Positions 48,501 through 60,839 of a DNA stretch of 64,000 nt are shown one piece after another. Made by a program: the position numbers and the translations under genes. Every line of letters begins with the position of its first letter. Position 1 is the first letter of the stretch. Origin of the DNA: Pyrrhoderma lamaoense (Eukaryota > Basidiomycota > Agaricomycetes > Hymenochaetales > Hymenochaetaceae); the NCBI GenBank assembly GCA_002794735.1, contig NBAZ01000011.1:248001-312000 (forward strand), written 5' to 3'. Below the pieces are notes generated by a model that saw only the letters and a program-made list of their open reading frames with translations, made no database searches and was not told the DNA's origin.

Positions 48501-48900
48501 GTTACCACCGAACTACTCACCAAACCAGGCTCACCTTCAACAGCAACACATTCCCTCGCCCCCTATCGCGCAGCAACTGTATGATGTCTCTCCATCCTTA
48601 TCTACTGCCGCGGCGAATAACCGTTCACCAACGCCACCTCAACAAGTTCCTGTAATGTATGCAGCTAGATATGGGGATAATACTACACTTCTTTCCCACC
48701 ATGCCGCCGGCCAAACCCCACCTTCTGTGGTTGAACCTTCTGGGGAACAAGGACTTGTCCCTGATTTAGGTATGCTAGGTATGGATGGTGTGACGTTCTG
48801 GACACCCTGGATGTCTAGTATAGGTTTGGATGGAAATGTAAACGTTGATGATGGGTTATCAAACTATGTTCAGGGCTTCTCTCGCCCTGCCGGTTGGTAA
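45588..48900 (+). CDS. Zn2Cys6 transcription factor with polyglutamine tail
   Basis: A fungal binuclear-zinc-cluster regulator. The zinc cluster CDCCRRTKTRC plus CFEC and KKNC has the family spacing C-x2-C-x6-C ... C-x2-C-x6-C. It is assembled only if intron 1 is GC-AG and an 8-nt exon (45796-45803) is used. The middle part is the fungal transcription-factor homology domain (LSHVHPAFPILPLL; IRLWWGLKIHDAW; NSDIPLP). The C-terminal part is Gln/His-rich with CAG/CAA repeats (about 48310-48400) and ends LSNYVQGFSRPAGW, probably an activation region. About 12 exons keep phase. It stands between the carbamoylase and hydantoinase genes, so it is the obvious candidate regulator of the cluster (inference). 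Confidence 0.85.
45796..45803 (+). other. 8-nt microexon inside the zinc cluster
   Basis: ACTGCTGT lies between TTCCAG and GTATGT. The upstream intron (45688-45795) starts with GCAAGT, the consensus of GC-AG introns. Joining exon 1 (ending TGC G), this microexon and exon 3 (starting CGTCGA at 45866) gives the zinc-cluster sequence C-D-C-C-R-R in frame. No other splice choice I tried does so. Confidence 0.7.
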
Positions 48901-49365
48901 AATTATCTCCAATGGTCTCCTCCGTTTTCTCTCTCTTTCCTAAACTCTTTTTTCCATTTGGTGTCTGTCCTCTTTGGTTAAGTCTAAAGGATAGGACTTT
49001 GTTGCCTCTGTCATTGTCGTTAACGTTGTTGTTATTGTTCTGTGTTTGTCGTTGTCGTTGTTCTCTATCTCCTCATCTGCTCTCTTGTGTGTCTGTATTC
49101 ATAGTGTTTACTACATCTCCTAAACTAAAGTAATTGCTCCGGAATAATGATTGTAACATTACAAATGTTATCCTTGATTCTTTCTTCTCTTCTTCTCTAT
49201 GGGTACAGAATGGAATAGAAGTTCTCGATTAACGCTTTTTCCCCCTTCCCCACTCTTTCCCTTAGTACCTATTAATAATAATGATGACCCTTTGTACATG
49301 ATCAACCAAAAAAACTCGGATGAAAAGATGTAAATGCCAATGCACACACACAGTGGTGACAATTA
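48901..49365. other. Intergenic between convergent genes
   Basis: T-rich 3' flank of the regulator and 3' flank of the hydantoinase; short T/G runs (GTTGTTGTTATTG) but no gene. Confidence 0.5.
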
Positions 49366-51544
49366 TTAAGAAGACTGAGTGGCTTCCCACTCCTCATCGG
49401 GTCTCCAATCACTAAGCCATTGGTTACGTGGACCAGGTAAGCTGCTCTTTCCGCGTGCGACGAACTGACCGTCGCCAGCTGATATCAGAACACTATTCGT
49501 CCCACTCTCATAGGCGACTTTCCCGCGAAGAAGCGTGTAGCGTGGCCAGTCGTTGAGCTCCATACCCTCAAAGGGAGTATAGTCGACTGCATGGTGTAAT
49601 TTATCGTTCGTGATCGTGTATGGTTTCCGGGATGCTGGGGAATGCCAGATGATTAAGTCGGCGTCGGAGCCGGGCTGGATTGTACCTTTCTTCGGGTATA
49701 AACCATCTAGATAAAAAAGCGTAAAGGAAGGAAGGAAGAGACAAAAAAGGAGGGGAGGAGATATGTTTTGTTAGTTTTTTTAACAAAGGGACAAAAGCGA
49801 GAAGAAAGGTTAGACACGGCTCGATATAAATCCGTAAAGAAGATTAGAAAAGGGGAAGGAAAGTGTGGAAAAGGGTAGTACGAAGAAGGAAGGAAAGAAG
49901 AGGGGAAGGAAAGAAAGACGTACAGAGTTTAGCGGCGTTTGAGGAGTTAAGTTCTACAAAGCGCTGGGGTGAGATCTTTCCTTTGAGTACACCCTCCGAC
50001 CAGAGAAGCGCTGTACGCGTCTCGACACCGGGAAGTCCGTTTGGAATGGTTCGGAAGTTGCCATGAGGGTTATTTTTTGGATTGTGTATCATACCGAGCT
50101 AAGACATCACAGTTATTTAGCGAGATTAGTCAATAAAGGGAAAAGGGGAAAGGGGAAAGGAATATGTATATCGAGAAGCTAGATTCTCTTACCTGCTTTC
50201 CTCGTTCGTCGTAGTAGTTTGTTGGTGCATGATCGCTAGAGTATACAGTAAACGTTCCGTTACGAAGGCCTTCCCATATACGTTCTTTATCCTGAGGATC
50301 GTTACGCAAAGGGGGGGCACAGACACATTTAGCGCCTTCAAAACCAGGTGCTCTCATAGCATCACCGCTAAGGAGGAGGTAGTGTGGGCAAGTCTCGGCA
50401 TAGATAGGGAGAAGGCGTGTTTGGGCTTTGCGAATTGTTCGCATTGAGGATGGGTCAGAGACATGCACAATAAGAATGGGTGCGTCCATGAGTTCGGCTA
50501 GTGCTATTGCACGATAAGTTGCCTCAGATTCAACTATATTTGGCCGTGAAGTCCCATGATGCCAGGGCTCAGTCATTCCACGTTCAACTAAGGACTTCGA
50601 CATCCAGTCAATCATATCTGAGTTCTAAATATTGATATAGCAAGACTTAAATATATATCTTAAAGAAATAAAGAATCAGATTATTCTGACCTCGCAGTGA
50701 ACCATAGTTGTAACTCCTGTCCTACGTGCTGAACAAAGCATATCAAGGATTTGGCCGTCTGAGAGTTTTAAGGCAGGATAAGTCATGTATATCTGAGTAT
50801 TGAATCAGATATAGAATGAGAGATAGCAATGTGTCATTTTAAGGCTTGGCAAACATAATCATGAGAAAACATACCTTCACACTGGTGATTCCTCTTTCTA
50901 CTAGTCTTGGGAGCTCGACTTTCATTTGTTCCTCGTTCGGATCGGTCACAATAACGTGGAAACCATAATCACACAGGGCACTACCTTCTGCTAGATTATG
51001 GTATTCGTCTACGGCAACATTCATAGACGTTCCCCTAGACTGTACGGCAAAGGCAACGACTGTTGTCGTCCCTCCTGCAATTGCCGAGCGGGTAGCTGAT
51101 GTCCAATCGTCAGCAGATCTTGCTCCGAGGTGTTTACCGGAACCTGGTCAGAGCAGTTGATTAGAGTCTTTAGTTTGAGTCCATAGTTTGCAAATAGGGT
51201 TTGGTAATACCAGATTGTGCAATGTGTACATGTCTGGAGACAAGATCAGTAAAGGACACTGTATAAATTGATAATTGAACTATGACATACGAATCAATCC
51301 CTCCAGGCTAGAAGATATTATTATCTGATTGAGTGACATCTTTACATTGAGATACTTAAAAATAGCATACTGTGATGTACCCCCCTTCAGCATCGATAAC
51401 TTTTGTATTGGAGCCTACAGGCAAATCATGTGCAAGAACCTTGATGATTCCATCTTTAATCCCAATGTCGCATTGTACTTCGTCTGAAGCAGTGACTACA
51501 ATACCATTTTTTATAATGGTGTCAAAATCAAACAGAGAAGACAT
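49366..51544 (-). CDS. D-hydantoinase / dihydropyrimidinase
   Basis: A zinc amidohydrolase that opens 5-substituted hydantoins to N-carbamoyl-D-amino acids, or dihydropyrimidines to N-carbamoyl-beta-amino acids. Features in order: FDTIIKNGIVVTASD (small beta domain), PGGIDSHVHIAQ (first metal His pair, built across a junction), ARSADDW and TTVVAFAVQS. Next are GITSVKIYMTYPALKLSD (the Lys that is carboxylated), MVHCENSDMI, YAETCPHYLLL and VYSSDHAPTNYYD (metal Asp), ending GTIQPGSDADLIIWHS. Exons join in phase with no frame break. One intron (49707-49923, 217 nt, C/T-rich on the coding strand) is about four times the usual length. The two activities cannot be told apart by sequence alone; the D-carbamoylase, oxidase and racemase neighbours favour the hydantoin role. 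Confidence 0.88.
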
Positions 51545-52377
51545 AGCGGTCGGTTTGAGAGGGGAACGAAGGCTGAGGATGGGAAGTAATACATACCAGA
51601 AATATTGAATACTTTGCCGGTGGCAGCCAGAACGAACCTGAACTCGGCGTAAGGACCCACTGAGCTTGATTGCGCACGTGACACGAAAGCTTCCTAACTC
51701 GACGATTTTCTTCTGCTTCTCCCTTTGTCTCCCTTCGGAGTCGGAGTGATTGGACAGGACTATCCCATTCGCCCTTTCCCGAAAAAAATATTATACTTTG
51801 TTCAACCCGAGGAGTTCCATCATTATTCATCTTGAAAATTTACCAAAAAGGTATCGACGGATCAAAACTATATTATAAAATATGCTTAGAAATCAGGGGT
51901 TATTATTATGTTATTGAATTATTGATTTGAAAGTGTGCACTCATGTGCATGAGTAAAGGTTGATGCCCGTTTCGTTCTGACTCTGTCCGTATATCCTTTG
52001 CAAGTTGTAGGTCTATCTTCAATTGGTTTTAGTGTTCGGTTGATTGGCTAGATACGTCTGTGACCTTCGGCTAGCCCTGAGCTTATACCGAGTCGTCGGA
52101 CTCAGCCTTAGTGGATCGGGAATCGTACCGTTCCTGACTCGTCCTGGACGGATTGACCGTCCCATTCTTCCTCCCGCTACTATCTTATCTTCTTTCTCGT
52201 TGGTTAGTCTTAATCACTGGGATAGCTTATCTTCTGTTCGCCGGCTTCTAGCCACCGGGGTACTCCTAACGGAACAGGGACTCGCAGAGATCGCTGTCTG
52301 TTATTAAAATAGACTCTTTTTGTCAGTTTGGTTTTCAGGATTCAGCAGACTTGAATTCCATCTTAGCCACACAAAAG
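51545..52377. promoter_or_regulatory. Shared divergent promoter: hydantoinase / permease
   Basis: 833 bases between two start codons. TTCGGAGTC occurs at 51734-51742 and is followed at once by a second partial copy GGAGT. GAGTC-GTCG-GACTC (about 52091-52104) is an inverted repeat containing CGG. The right half is C/T-rich toward the permease start. Confidence 0.5.
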
Positions 52378-54584
52378 ATGTCCTCTCTCATTCAACGTCT
52401 TCGCATCCAGAAACAGACTGCTACGTTCACTGCGTCCTCTGATGACCAAGGAAGAGGCCAGGTCATTGAAGTATGTCATGGAGTGGCTTCATAATCTAAT
52501 TGAGGACTTCTGACCTTTTTGTGTACTCTCATTTGCTTCCTTATTTTTTTCTCTCAGTGTGAACCAGACCTAGTTCCCGTCCCGCCTTTGGGACAACCAG
52601 GCAGCGAGCTAAGACGCTGGCACTGGTTCCACTTGATGGGTATGTAACATTTTTCAATTGTTGTATGAGACTACACCGTTAATCACAATTTCGTTCTCTC
52701 CACGGGCACAAAAAAACCCTTTTGTCGCACAGGTTACTGGGTTGCTGAGGCCTTTGGTGTATCTCAGTACCAGGTTGCTTCATCAGCGGTCTCAGCCGGA
52801 CTTGCTCCCGGTGCCACTATGTAAACTATAAAATCTCATGATGTTCCAGGACTTGTGATTAACTCATTTTCTGTATAGTGCTGCTGTTTTTCTCGGGCAT
52901 CTTATCATATCCATCCCTAATGCCCTCAACGGTTGGGTCGGTGCTACGTACGGTATCAACGTAAGTCTAAGCGTCGGTTAAGATACAGGTTCATGTGTAT
53001 GTCTTACATTTGTATTTCCTAGTTCCCGATCTTCTCGCGCGCTAGTTTTGGCACAAGAGGAGTTTACCTTGCCATTTTATGCCGTGCCGTAGCAGCGATC
53101 TTTTGGTTTGGGACTCAAACATATCAGGGCGGTCAATGCCTACAGGTCATGCTCCAGGCTATTTGGCCTTCATTCAAGAATTTTCCCAACCATCTACCGG
53201 AATCTGTATGTTTATTATACACACGCAACGGCCTTTACACATTATATTGACTAAAATCATTTGTCATTAGGCAAGTGTAACATCTTCGATGCTTCTATGC
53301 TTTTTCGTGAGTTCATAAGCGCTTCTAGCTGTAACAAAAACTCTGACCCTCATGATATTCTAGATTTTCTATCTTATTCAACTGCCCCTACTTTGGATTC
53401 ACATGTCCAAGTTACGGTACCTGTTTCTAGTAAAGGTCATCATTATGCCTATCTTCGGGTTTACGTTATTTGGTATGCTTCTTCTACCTCCCTTTTTAGA
53501 TATATCCAGTGCTTATTTGCTTCCGCAATCTCCTTCTCCCGGTTCCAGGCTGGGCTGTTGGTAGAGCCCATGGATTTGGCCCAATTTTTGAAAAGGGGAC
53601 GTCAATTACCGATGGTCGTCCTGTCGCGGTTGTCTTCTTCTCTGCAATGACTTCTGCAATCGCACCAAAAGCTACATTAGCACTCAACATCTCTGATTTC
53701 ACACGATACGCAAAGTCTCCCCGAACAGTCGTATGGACGAATTTATTCTCTTTGTCAATTCTTGTTACTCTTTGTGCTATTCTTGGTGTTGTCGTGACTT
53801 CCGCTGCCGAGGTGATCTATGGTGTAAGCCCATAATTCCGTTCCTTGGATTCTTCTTCGATCTCAATTTAACATGTATTTGCGCTACGCTTTTAGGTTAG
53901 CACTTGGTCTCCACTCCAAGTAAGTTCTCTGATGGAGAATCGAGCTGCACAGTTCTTTAGTGCTTTCTGTTGGGCGCTCAGTGTAATTGCGACGAACATC
54001 TCCGCAAACTCTACGGCAGTGGCAAATGACCTCATGCTCGTCTTTCCGGAATATGTCAATATCCGCCGTGGGCAATACATCTGTGCAGTTCTTGGACTTA
54101 TCACTATCCCATGGAAGATCCAGAACTCGGCCACTACATTTACAAACTTTCTTGGTGGCTATAGTATTTTCCTTGGTCCCGTTGCTGGTTGTCTCATCGG
54201 ACACTATTGGATTGTCTCAAGGCGCCATCTTGATGTGCCAGGATTATACCGCCGGGGCTCGGGATGACACCCTACTGGTACACTGCAGGTTGGAATTGGC
54301 GTGCCGTGATTGCATTCACATTTGGTGTTATACCTTGTTTACCTGGATTCATCCGCACAGTCGGAAGTATCAAGAGTATACCGGTAGGCACGACTTATGT
54401 GTATAGTCTTGTCTGGCCTGTCAGCTTCTTCGTTTCTATTGTCACGTATACCCTCCTCAGCAAACTGTTCCCGCACAACTACGTCCGTTCGGCACGGACA
54501 AGCTCGAGCGATGACAATGCTAGTGTTGATAAGTCAATTTCTGAAAAGGGGGGCAACTTTCATATTGCTGTTCAGACGGCTTGA
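52378..54584 (+). CDS. NCS1-family permease (hydantoin/allantoin/uracil type), one frame break
   Basis: A 12-TM sodium- or proton-coupled nucleobase transporter. The family includes bacterial Mhp1 (hydantoin) and fungal uracil, allantoin and purine permeases. Visible family blocks are RRWHWFHLMGYWVAEAFG, NALNGWVGATYGINFPIF, RASFGTRGVYLAILCR, FWFGTQTYQGGQ, ALNISDFTRYAKSP and VFPEYVNIRRGQYIC. Exons keep phase down to about 54262. There one reading frame stops (PGLYRRGSG then TGA) and the next resumes at once with MTPYWYTAGWNWRAVIAF, the expected TM11-12 continuation. One missing G in a G run would explain this. Either the permease is truncated by two helices or the base is an assembly error. 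The gene diverges from the hydantoinase. Confidence 0.85.
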
Positions 54585-54941
54585 AGTATAGATGTTTTTC
54601 TCTCTTTTGTTCCTTGGAGTATGTGTGTTTTGTATACGATGATTCTTTGTTTGTACTTCCTGCAATTGTTTGGTTACTTACTTTACTGGTTTAAGTTCTT
54701 CTTTTGTTACACGATGGGTGAAAATGTTTTAGGGTGGATGACTGGATGGACGTGACTTGGATTTTGTTATTATATGTGTATATTTATTTTAATTCAGTAA
54801 TTGTTATATGTAACGGATATATTGCTACTGATAAATTTCTGGTTGCGTTGCGAATAACGGTATACATGCATTGAAGGAATCATGTGAAAGTACAATTGCA
54901 AAGAGTAAATTGAATGGAAGTCAGAAGCAGCCACCACCTGA
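54585..54941. other. Intergenic between convergent genes
   Basis: T-rich 3' flank of the permease and 3' flank of the WD40 gene; nothing else seen. Confidence 0.5.
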
Positions 54942-57900
54942 TTACTGCCTTGCCATTACTGGGGGCGGAAGTGTCAGATATCGACCCACCGACACGGAGG
55001 ATTCACCAAACCGGTTCCGTCTGTCATGCACATCAAAACGATTTACACGCGGATCTGAGCCAATCAGTGACTTATCAGACTGAATGGACCAGACCTTGAT
55101 CGACCCATCTTCGAGTCCGAAAGCGAACATGTAAGGCACCGAAGGACTTGCAGCGAAACTGATCGGAGCCTTCATCTTCGCGTCATCATTTGGTGTAGAA
55201 AATATGTGTAGAATCTTATGACGGAAATAAGTTTGTTCAAATAGGGTGACCTCGACTTTAAAAGAGAGTCAAATACAGAACCGAAAATGATTAGTAGATA
55301 CATTCAGTATTACTTACATCCAGAAACCCCAATAACTAGTTTACTGTCTTTACCGAAGAAATTGAGAGAGTCCCATGAATCCTTTTCGTGCTTCCCACCT
55401 ATAGACTTTCCGTTCGATAATTTGAATTTATCATCATCTAGGGTCACTAGACCCCAGAAGTCATTTCAAATACTTGTGCCGCTCGCTGAGAGAAAGGGTC
55501 AATAAGACATAGTATAAAAAATTCATGTATTGACGATACCTTACTACCATGCAATAAAATTGTGTTCGTAGAATACGAAACTGAAAGAGATGTCTGATCG
55601 GAATACACATCGACCTGCCTATCGAAGACTGAGATAAATATGTATAGCTGAAGCACAGATGGAGGCACACCTCTGGATAGATTTACTCGCTATTGAGTAT
55701 ACTGGCAAGATAATTTTTTCATTAGTCGTCTAATACAGACGAACTATGTACTTACTTTGTACTTGAGCCGATTCAGTACCTGTTTCAGAGTCATTGTCGG
55801 TGAGTAAGGGACTTGTTAAGCATAGTATATTCTGGTCCCCGTAGAAAGATACATCACGGATATGTCTATTTCCGAGGTCATAGGAATGTAGTATCTGTTA
55901 GTTGTTGATGTTAATCATATTTATCATGCCCAAGTGGGAAGGTATACCTCTCCACTTATACTCTAATATAAAAAGTTAAGCGTATTAGTAAGCGATTATC
56001 ATAGAGTGAGCCTATTTACCAATGTCATAACTCTATTCTTTACAGCACATACGAAACCTGTCACGTCATAAGTAACGTATTGAAAGAGGCGAAAGGTAAA
56101 AACTACCTGCAAAATCAGGTATCCAACTTGCTGATTGGGCAGCTACAATAATTGTTGAGATTGATGTCGCTTCGATCAACGGTTCGTGGTTTATCTATTG
56201 TTAAGACGGTCAATAAATTTGTAAAAAATGTTTTACTTCATACTTCATACTGACATGTAGCAGTTTAATGTCCCATATATGAATCATTCTTCCCGTTCGA
56301 ACTAATAAGCAGTCACCAGATGGCTTCCTAAGAAATAACATGAGAATAAATGATATAGTTACTAGAGTAAATAATTGCTTGGAATTTTACCATATAATCT
56401 GTCTAACAGGGTCGTCCCTGGGTAATTCAAGGGTCTTTTGTAAGAAAAATGATCTTGCAAGCTATCAACGCCAATGATGAGTAAAATTCAGTTATCAAAG
56501 TATGTACATACCATCTTTGTCACGTATATAGTGATGACACCAGAACTACTTGATATCAGACTATATCTCGTGTAATTTTTCGCTGAATGTACATACAAGT
56601 AAGTAACCAGAAAAACTCCTGAAGGGCTAAATTGAAGAGTGTTCTCAAATTTGGAGGTTATATCCTATTGGCGAAGACATGAGAGAGAGATAAAATAACC
56701 ATCCAAATCCATTGAAAAATCAATACCTTTCCCTCACTATCGTTGAGAAGAGCATGCTCCGACAAATTTAGGTCTGAGTTTGAGTTAGCCTCCGATTTAG
56801 ATAGTAGGTTACTAGAATCTGAGGAGACACTGTCTACTCGATATGGTCTCCTGTCATATGTTCTAAGAGGAACAGTCGAAGTCACTACATGATCTGAGAG
56901 CACCCCAGTATTGGCTCAACTATAGGTCAGAAAGGGATCAATTTCAGATAATTTATGAAAACCAACCAAGTTCGATGTCTCTGTGGCGGTTACGGGCCCG
57001 GGGTATTGAGGGAAGCTTTACTTGTCTCATTATGAGCGTAGCAATAGCTATAATACCATTGAAATATGCTTTCCAAAATGATGAATAGATTGATTTGAAA
57101 GAGAGTCAACCCTCGTACTGTCTAGTGTATCCAAAAGCCCCTCCCAGGTATTGCTTATCCGATCTTTCCACTTCTCAAATAACAGTCTTGATGTCAAAGC
57201 AAAGATGATGGCTGCGAATGTCCCTGCAAAGATGGTCGGAATTGCTGCTGCAAGTGTACTATGTTTCTATTTTTTGGCTTAGAAGGCCGACAAATAGTCA
57301 ATATATCAAACTTACACTTTTTCCGGAAGACTGAATGAAAGAAGACATAAGCCGACGGAAAAGGCTGCCACCGCAGCTACTAGCGTGAGAGTAGGTCCAT
57401 TCTTGAGTAATGCGTGGGCCCAAGGTGGAAGTGATTTATCAGGTTGTCGCCTATGATTAATGATTTTAGAAAGGAGATAGCTACGGATAGTGGAGATACT
57501 CACACATGTGATTGATGCCAAGTCATTATTAGCAGACTAAAGACAGCTGAAGCTGTACTAAAAACTAGTGATATCAGCCATAGTGTATTCATCGCATGGC
57601 TAAGCACCGATATATCATCAGAATCGGCTGCAGTTATTTGAAGAGTTGTTGCGGTGACGCTTGAAAGGAATGTAGCCACAGTAGTAAGTAAGAGATAATG
57701 CTGAGATGTAAATTCTTGAGATCTGTGTATTGTAGGTATTCCTAACGGGATGGTTATTTCAGTGCTAAATATCGTGTGGATCTTGAACAAAAATACCTTT
57801 TCCGTCAATGTCGGAAAGCTCGTGCAATAAGCCGTCAAAAAGATTGAACAGATCTTTCCAAACAATTAAGTCTAGATATCCATCCACTGGTATTTGTTTG

Positions 57901-59102
57901 TTCCCGATCTGACCTTCGTAAGTAAATTCAGCTGTATTGTTTTACATGCTACATGATCCTGTTCACCATATTCCACATCTAATCTGTCTTTAATCAACTG
58001 AGGACGTCCAGAAATGTCAATTTCCAGCTCAATGAGCCAGCATTGTGGGGCTTAACTCACTTGTGAGTATGACTTGAGTCTATCTAAAACGCTGAATAGT
58101 ACTAGATTATACACCCAAGCTCCTTAAATGAGTTTTTCACTTCAACCATAACCAAGTCCAAGGTTGCTAGAGCTTTAATACATGATTTTACGGCTATATA
58201 ATGCTTTGTGAAACATTGAAACTTGGAGGATATATGCATAATACTTACACATGAAATTACTACCCGTCGGCCAGCTTTGGTAGGAGATTGCATCAGAAGT
58301 AAAGCGGTTAAAGCTTGAAGATTTCTCACTCTATCTCATTCAATGCGTTCTGCACAGATTCCAGAGCCTTTGCTGTTCTCCCTCCCCCACCCAGACTAGT
58401 AAGCTGGCTACGAATGTGCAATAGCTGAACGTAATCGAGTAAGCTTCTAGAGATCTCTGTTTTACATAATTTAAATTCTTCCCGTAACTCACCCGTTGGT
58501 CTAGCTTGTCATGAAGACTAGGATAGATGTAATGACACAATGTTGATATATAGTATCATATTATTTTTATAGGACACCTTACGTTCTGAACTTTTTGTAA
58601 TAGTGTGGCCTCTCTTCATCTTTTTCAACTCTTCTTTCCAAGTTATGGGTTGGATATGAGTTTATATCGATTTCCTCCTCTTTTTCAACAGTTGCCCGTG
58701 TCTCGTCCTTACAACATGAATGACGAGATGAATCTCTAACAAGGGACCAAAGTTGTAAAAGATTGTGCAGATCCCTCTCCTGATTAGGTGTGAGCTTCAA
58801 GCGCTCATTGGCATCTTTGCTTGGGCTGAGCGGAGGGGAGTTGTTACTTAAGATGCCTAAGAACGTTAACTATTGGTCAGGAAAGAAAGTGTTTCCACCG
58901 ATTTATTGAACAAGTGCGTACCAGGAGATTCAAGCATAGATTCAAAAAGCGAGGAATGTAACCAAGATTGGACCCGAGCAGAGATTAATAGGGGAGGAGC
59001 TGGAGAAAACTACGTTTATTAAAGGACAGGTCATTTGGTCTTTCTACTGACCAGATTTTGAGGATGAGAGCTGTGCACCTTAGACGTGATTAATCTCCGC
59101 AT
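54942..59102 (-). CDS. Membrane protein with WD40-like C-terminus, possibly decaying
   Basis: An intron-dense minus-strand gene. From ATG 59102 the first exons give RRLITSKVHSSHPQN and a helical region (SWLHSSLFESMLES; DLHNLLQLWSLVRDSS). A coiled-coil stretch (GGGGRTAKALESVQNALNE) and LQALTALLLMQSP follow. At least three hydrophobic segments lie between 57850 and 57220 (YLLLTTVATFLSSVTATTL; LWLISLVFSTASAVFSLLI; PTLTLVAAVAAFSVGL). WD40-like blades come last (QFSPSGVFLVTYLY; LVRTGRMIHIWDIK; YMFAFGLEDGSIKVWS), ending at 54942. Near 58400 and 58335 the frame appears to slip twice without an intron. Exon borders between 55200 and 56650 are only partly resolved. The order helical/TM/WD40 resembles uncharacterised mushroom proteins. 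Function is unknown and no link to hydantoin metabolism is visible. Confidence 0.5.
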
Positions 59103-59641
59103 TAGAATTTACTCTCCCACCAAGATAATAGTCTCAGTAGCTCACAGCCACTAAAATATACATTACAGGCAGTCTCCGATACAGTCATTCATCTTAGTGC
59201 GAGAAAAAAGAAGAGTGTTACTAGATTATCGTGATCTGTGCGTGATGGGATCAACTAGGGCTGGAAAATACCTATCGAAGGCGGCATCTCACTACTCTAG
59301 CTGGGTGGCTCGAGAGTGTCTGTACAGGTTTACACAGCTGTGTTCGGTTTATCCTCAAACTCCTACTCTGGATGCTGATTGCTGAAAGTTCATGAAAACT
59401 ATAAAGCTTGCAACTAATACACCGCTTATGTAGATACGATAATTCCGAGATCCGGCAAGAGATTTTGTTACATAATACATACTTACTAATGACGTAAAAG
59501 CTTCCGTCTTCAATTCAATCAATTCCAAATTTTGCTGCCACCGCATATATTATATAGATCCACGCAGAAATACCAGTACAGATCGTGATATACTACACAA
59601 ATAGAAATACATTATATTTGTATTGCCCTGTCTACACAATT
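59103..59641. other. Intergenic
   Basis: Holds the upstream side of the WD40 gene and the 3' side of the aldolase gene. A 62-codon ORF (59197-59385, +) shows no motif. Confidence 0.45.
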
Positions 59642-60839
59642 TCATTTCAAGAATGCACCATTCGTTTCTTCGACAAGGAGGCGGTACTCTGGTTGGAAGT
59701 TGATGTAGGTGTTCTCCCAATATTGTATAGTGTTTGCGGTGAATTCTGCATCCTGAAGATGGAAATATGAATAAGCAGGAAGGAAAAGGAAATAGGAGAC
59801 TGATAACTAACCTCTTTATCGATGACACGCTTCTTTAGTCCGTTAGCCGCCGCTGCCTCGACCATTAGTTGCGCACGACATTGATTCTCAAGAGCAGAGA
59901 ATAGATAAGCTGCCTCATCTACGGTTTGACCAACTAAGATAAAAGGGGTCAGGAGATATATTCACATAAAGATACGGAGAAAGCGGAGCCTACGTGTGAG
60001 TAAACCGTGATTTTGCAAAATGCAAGTCTTGTTCTTCGGCCCAAGAGCCTCGGCGATTCTCTTTCCTTCTTCAGGGGCGAGAACAATACCACCAAAGTTC
60101 TTATACACGGCAAGGTTATCATAGAAGAGACAGCTATCCTGAGTGAGTATATCAATTGGTTTCCCGAAGACCGACCAAGACTTTCCGTGGATAGAATGGC
60201 AATGTGCAATGGCTTGTACTTCAGGCCGTGCCTTGAGACCATATGATGATACATTAACTTTCAAGATACTACGCCCGAAACACAAAAAGAGGTTACCTTA
60301 TGTATAGAAGAGTGAATGTGGAAGCCAGCCATGTTGATAGGTAATTGAGCACCATGTTCAGTGACATAACCGTCTGGGCTGACTAAGACCAAGTCTGAGA
60401 CCTTTATCGAAGAAAAATGGACAGCGAAAGGGTTCCTAAGTTATATGTTCGACTTGATTCTACCTAAAAGAAAAGCTTTCGAAAAACGTACATCCAATAA
60501 TGGTCTGGCCAAACTGGATCACGGATCGTGATGTGGCCAGAAACACCCTCACCATAACCTAACTTCCCCCAGAATCTGAATGCAGCTGCGAGATGTGCCT
60601 TGTACGCGATAAAGTGGGTGGCTTAGACTTAATGATACAAAATATGTAATTACCTTGGCCCATTCACGTTCTGCATACTTGTCGCCTTTGAAATCAGGGA
60701 TTGTTTGGAGCCGCACAGTTCCTGCTTTATTGCTTCTCCAAGTACGCTCGAGAGGATTCTTCGCGAGTTCATTAACGTTCTGTTTGGGGTCCGAAGGGAC
60801 AGAGGGAGCAGTTAAAGTCAGAGTACCAGTAGTAGACAT
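59642..60839 (-). CDS. Class II aldolase/adducin-domain protein
   Basis: A zinc-dependent aldolase-fold enzyme of about 300 residues. The family cleaves or epimerises sugar phosphates and related hydroxy acids. Seen in order: LAAAFRFWGKLGYGEGVSGH with ITIRDPVWPDHY, VSPDGYVTEHGAQLPINMAG, the metal His pair in AIAHCHSIHGKSW, and ILQNHGLLT with the third His. The C-terminus is YWENTYINFQPEY. Five or six exons keep phase. Fungal members of this type are mostly annotated without a substrate. The gene diverges from the hydantoin racemase with 394 bases between the starts, which ties it to the cluster by position. A role on the carbon skeleton left after deamination is possible but unproven. Confidence 0.82.

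Noticed and set aside
48190..48523. ORFs opposite or beside the Gln-rich segment of the transcription factor
   Set aside because: CAG/CAA repeats keep all frames open; only the Gln frame continues the zinc-cluster protein.
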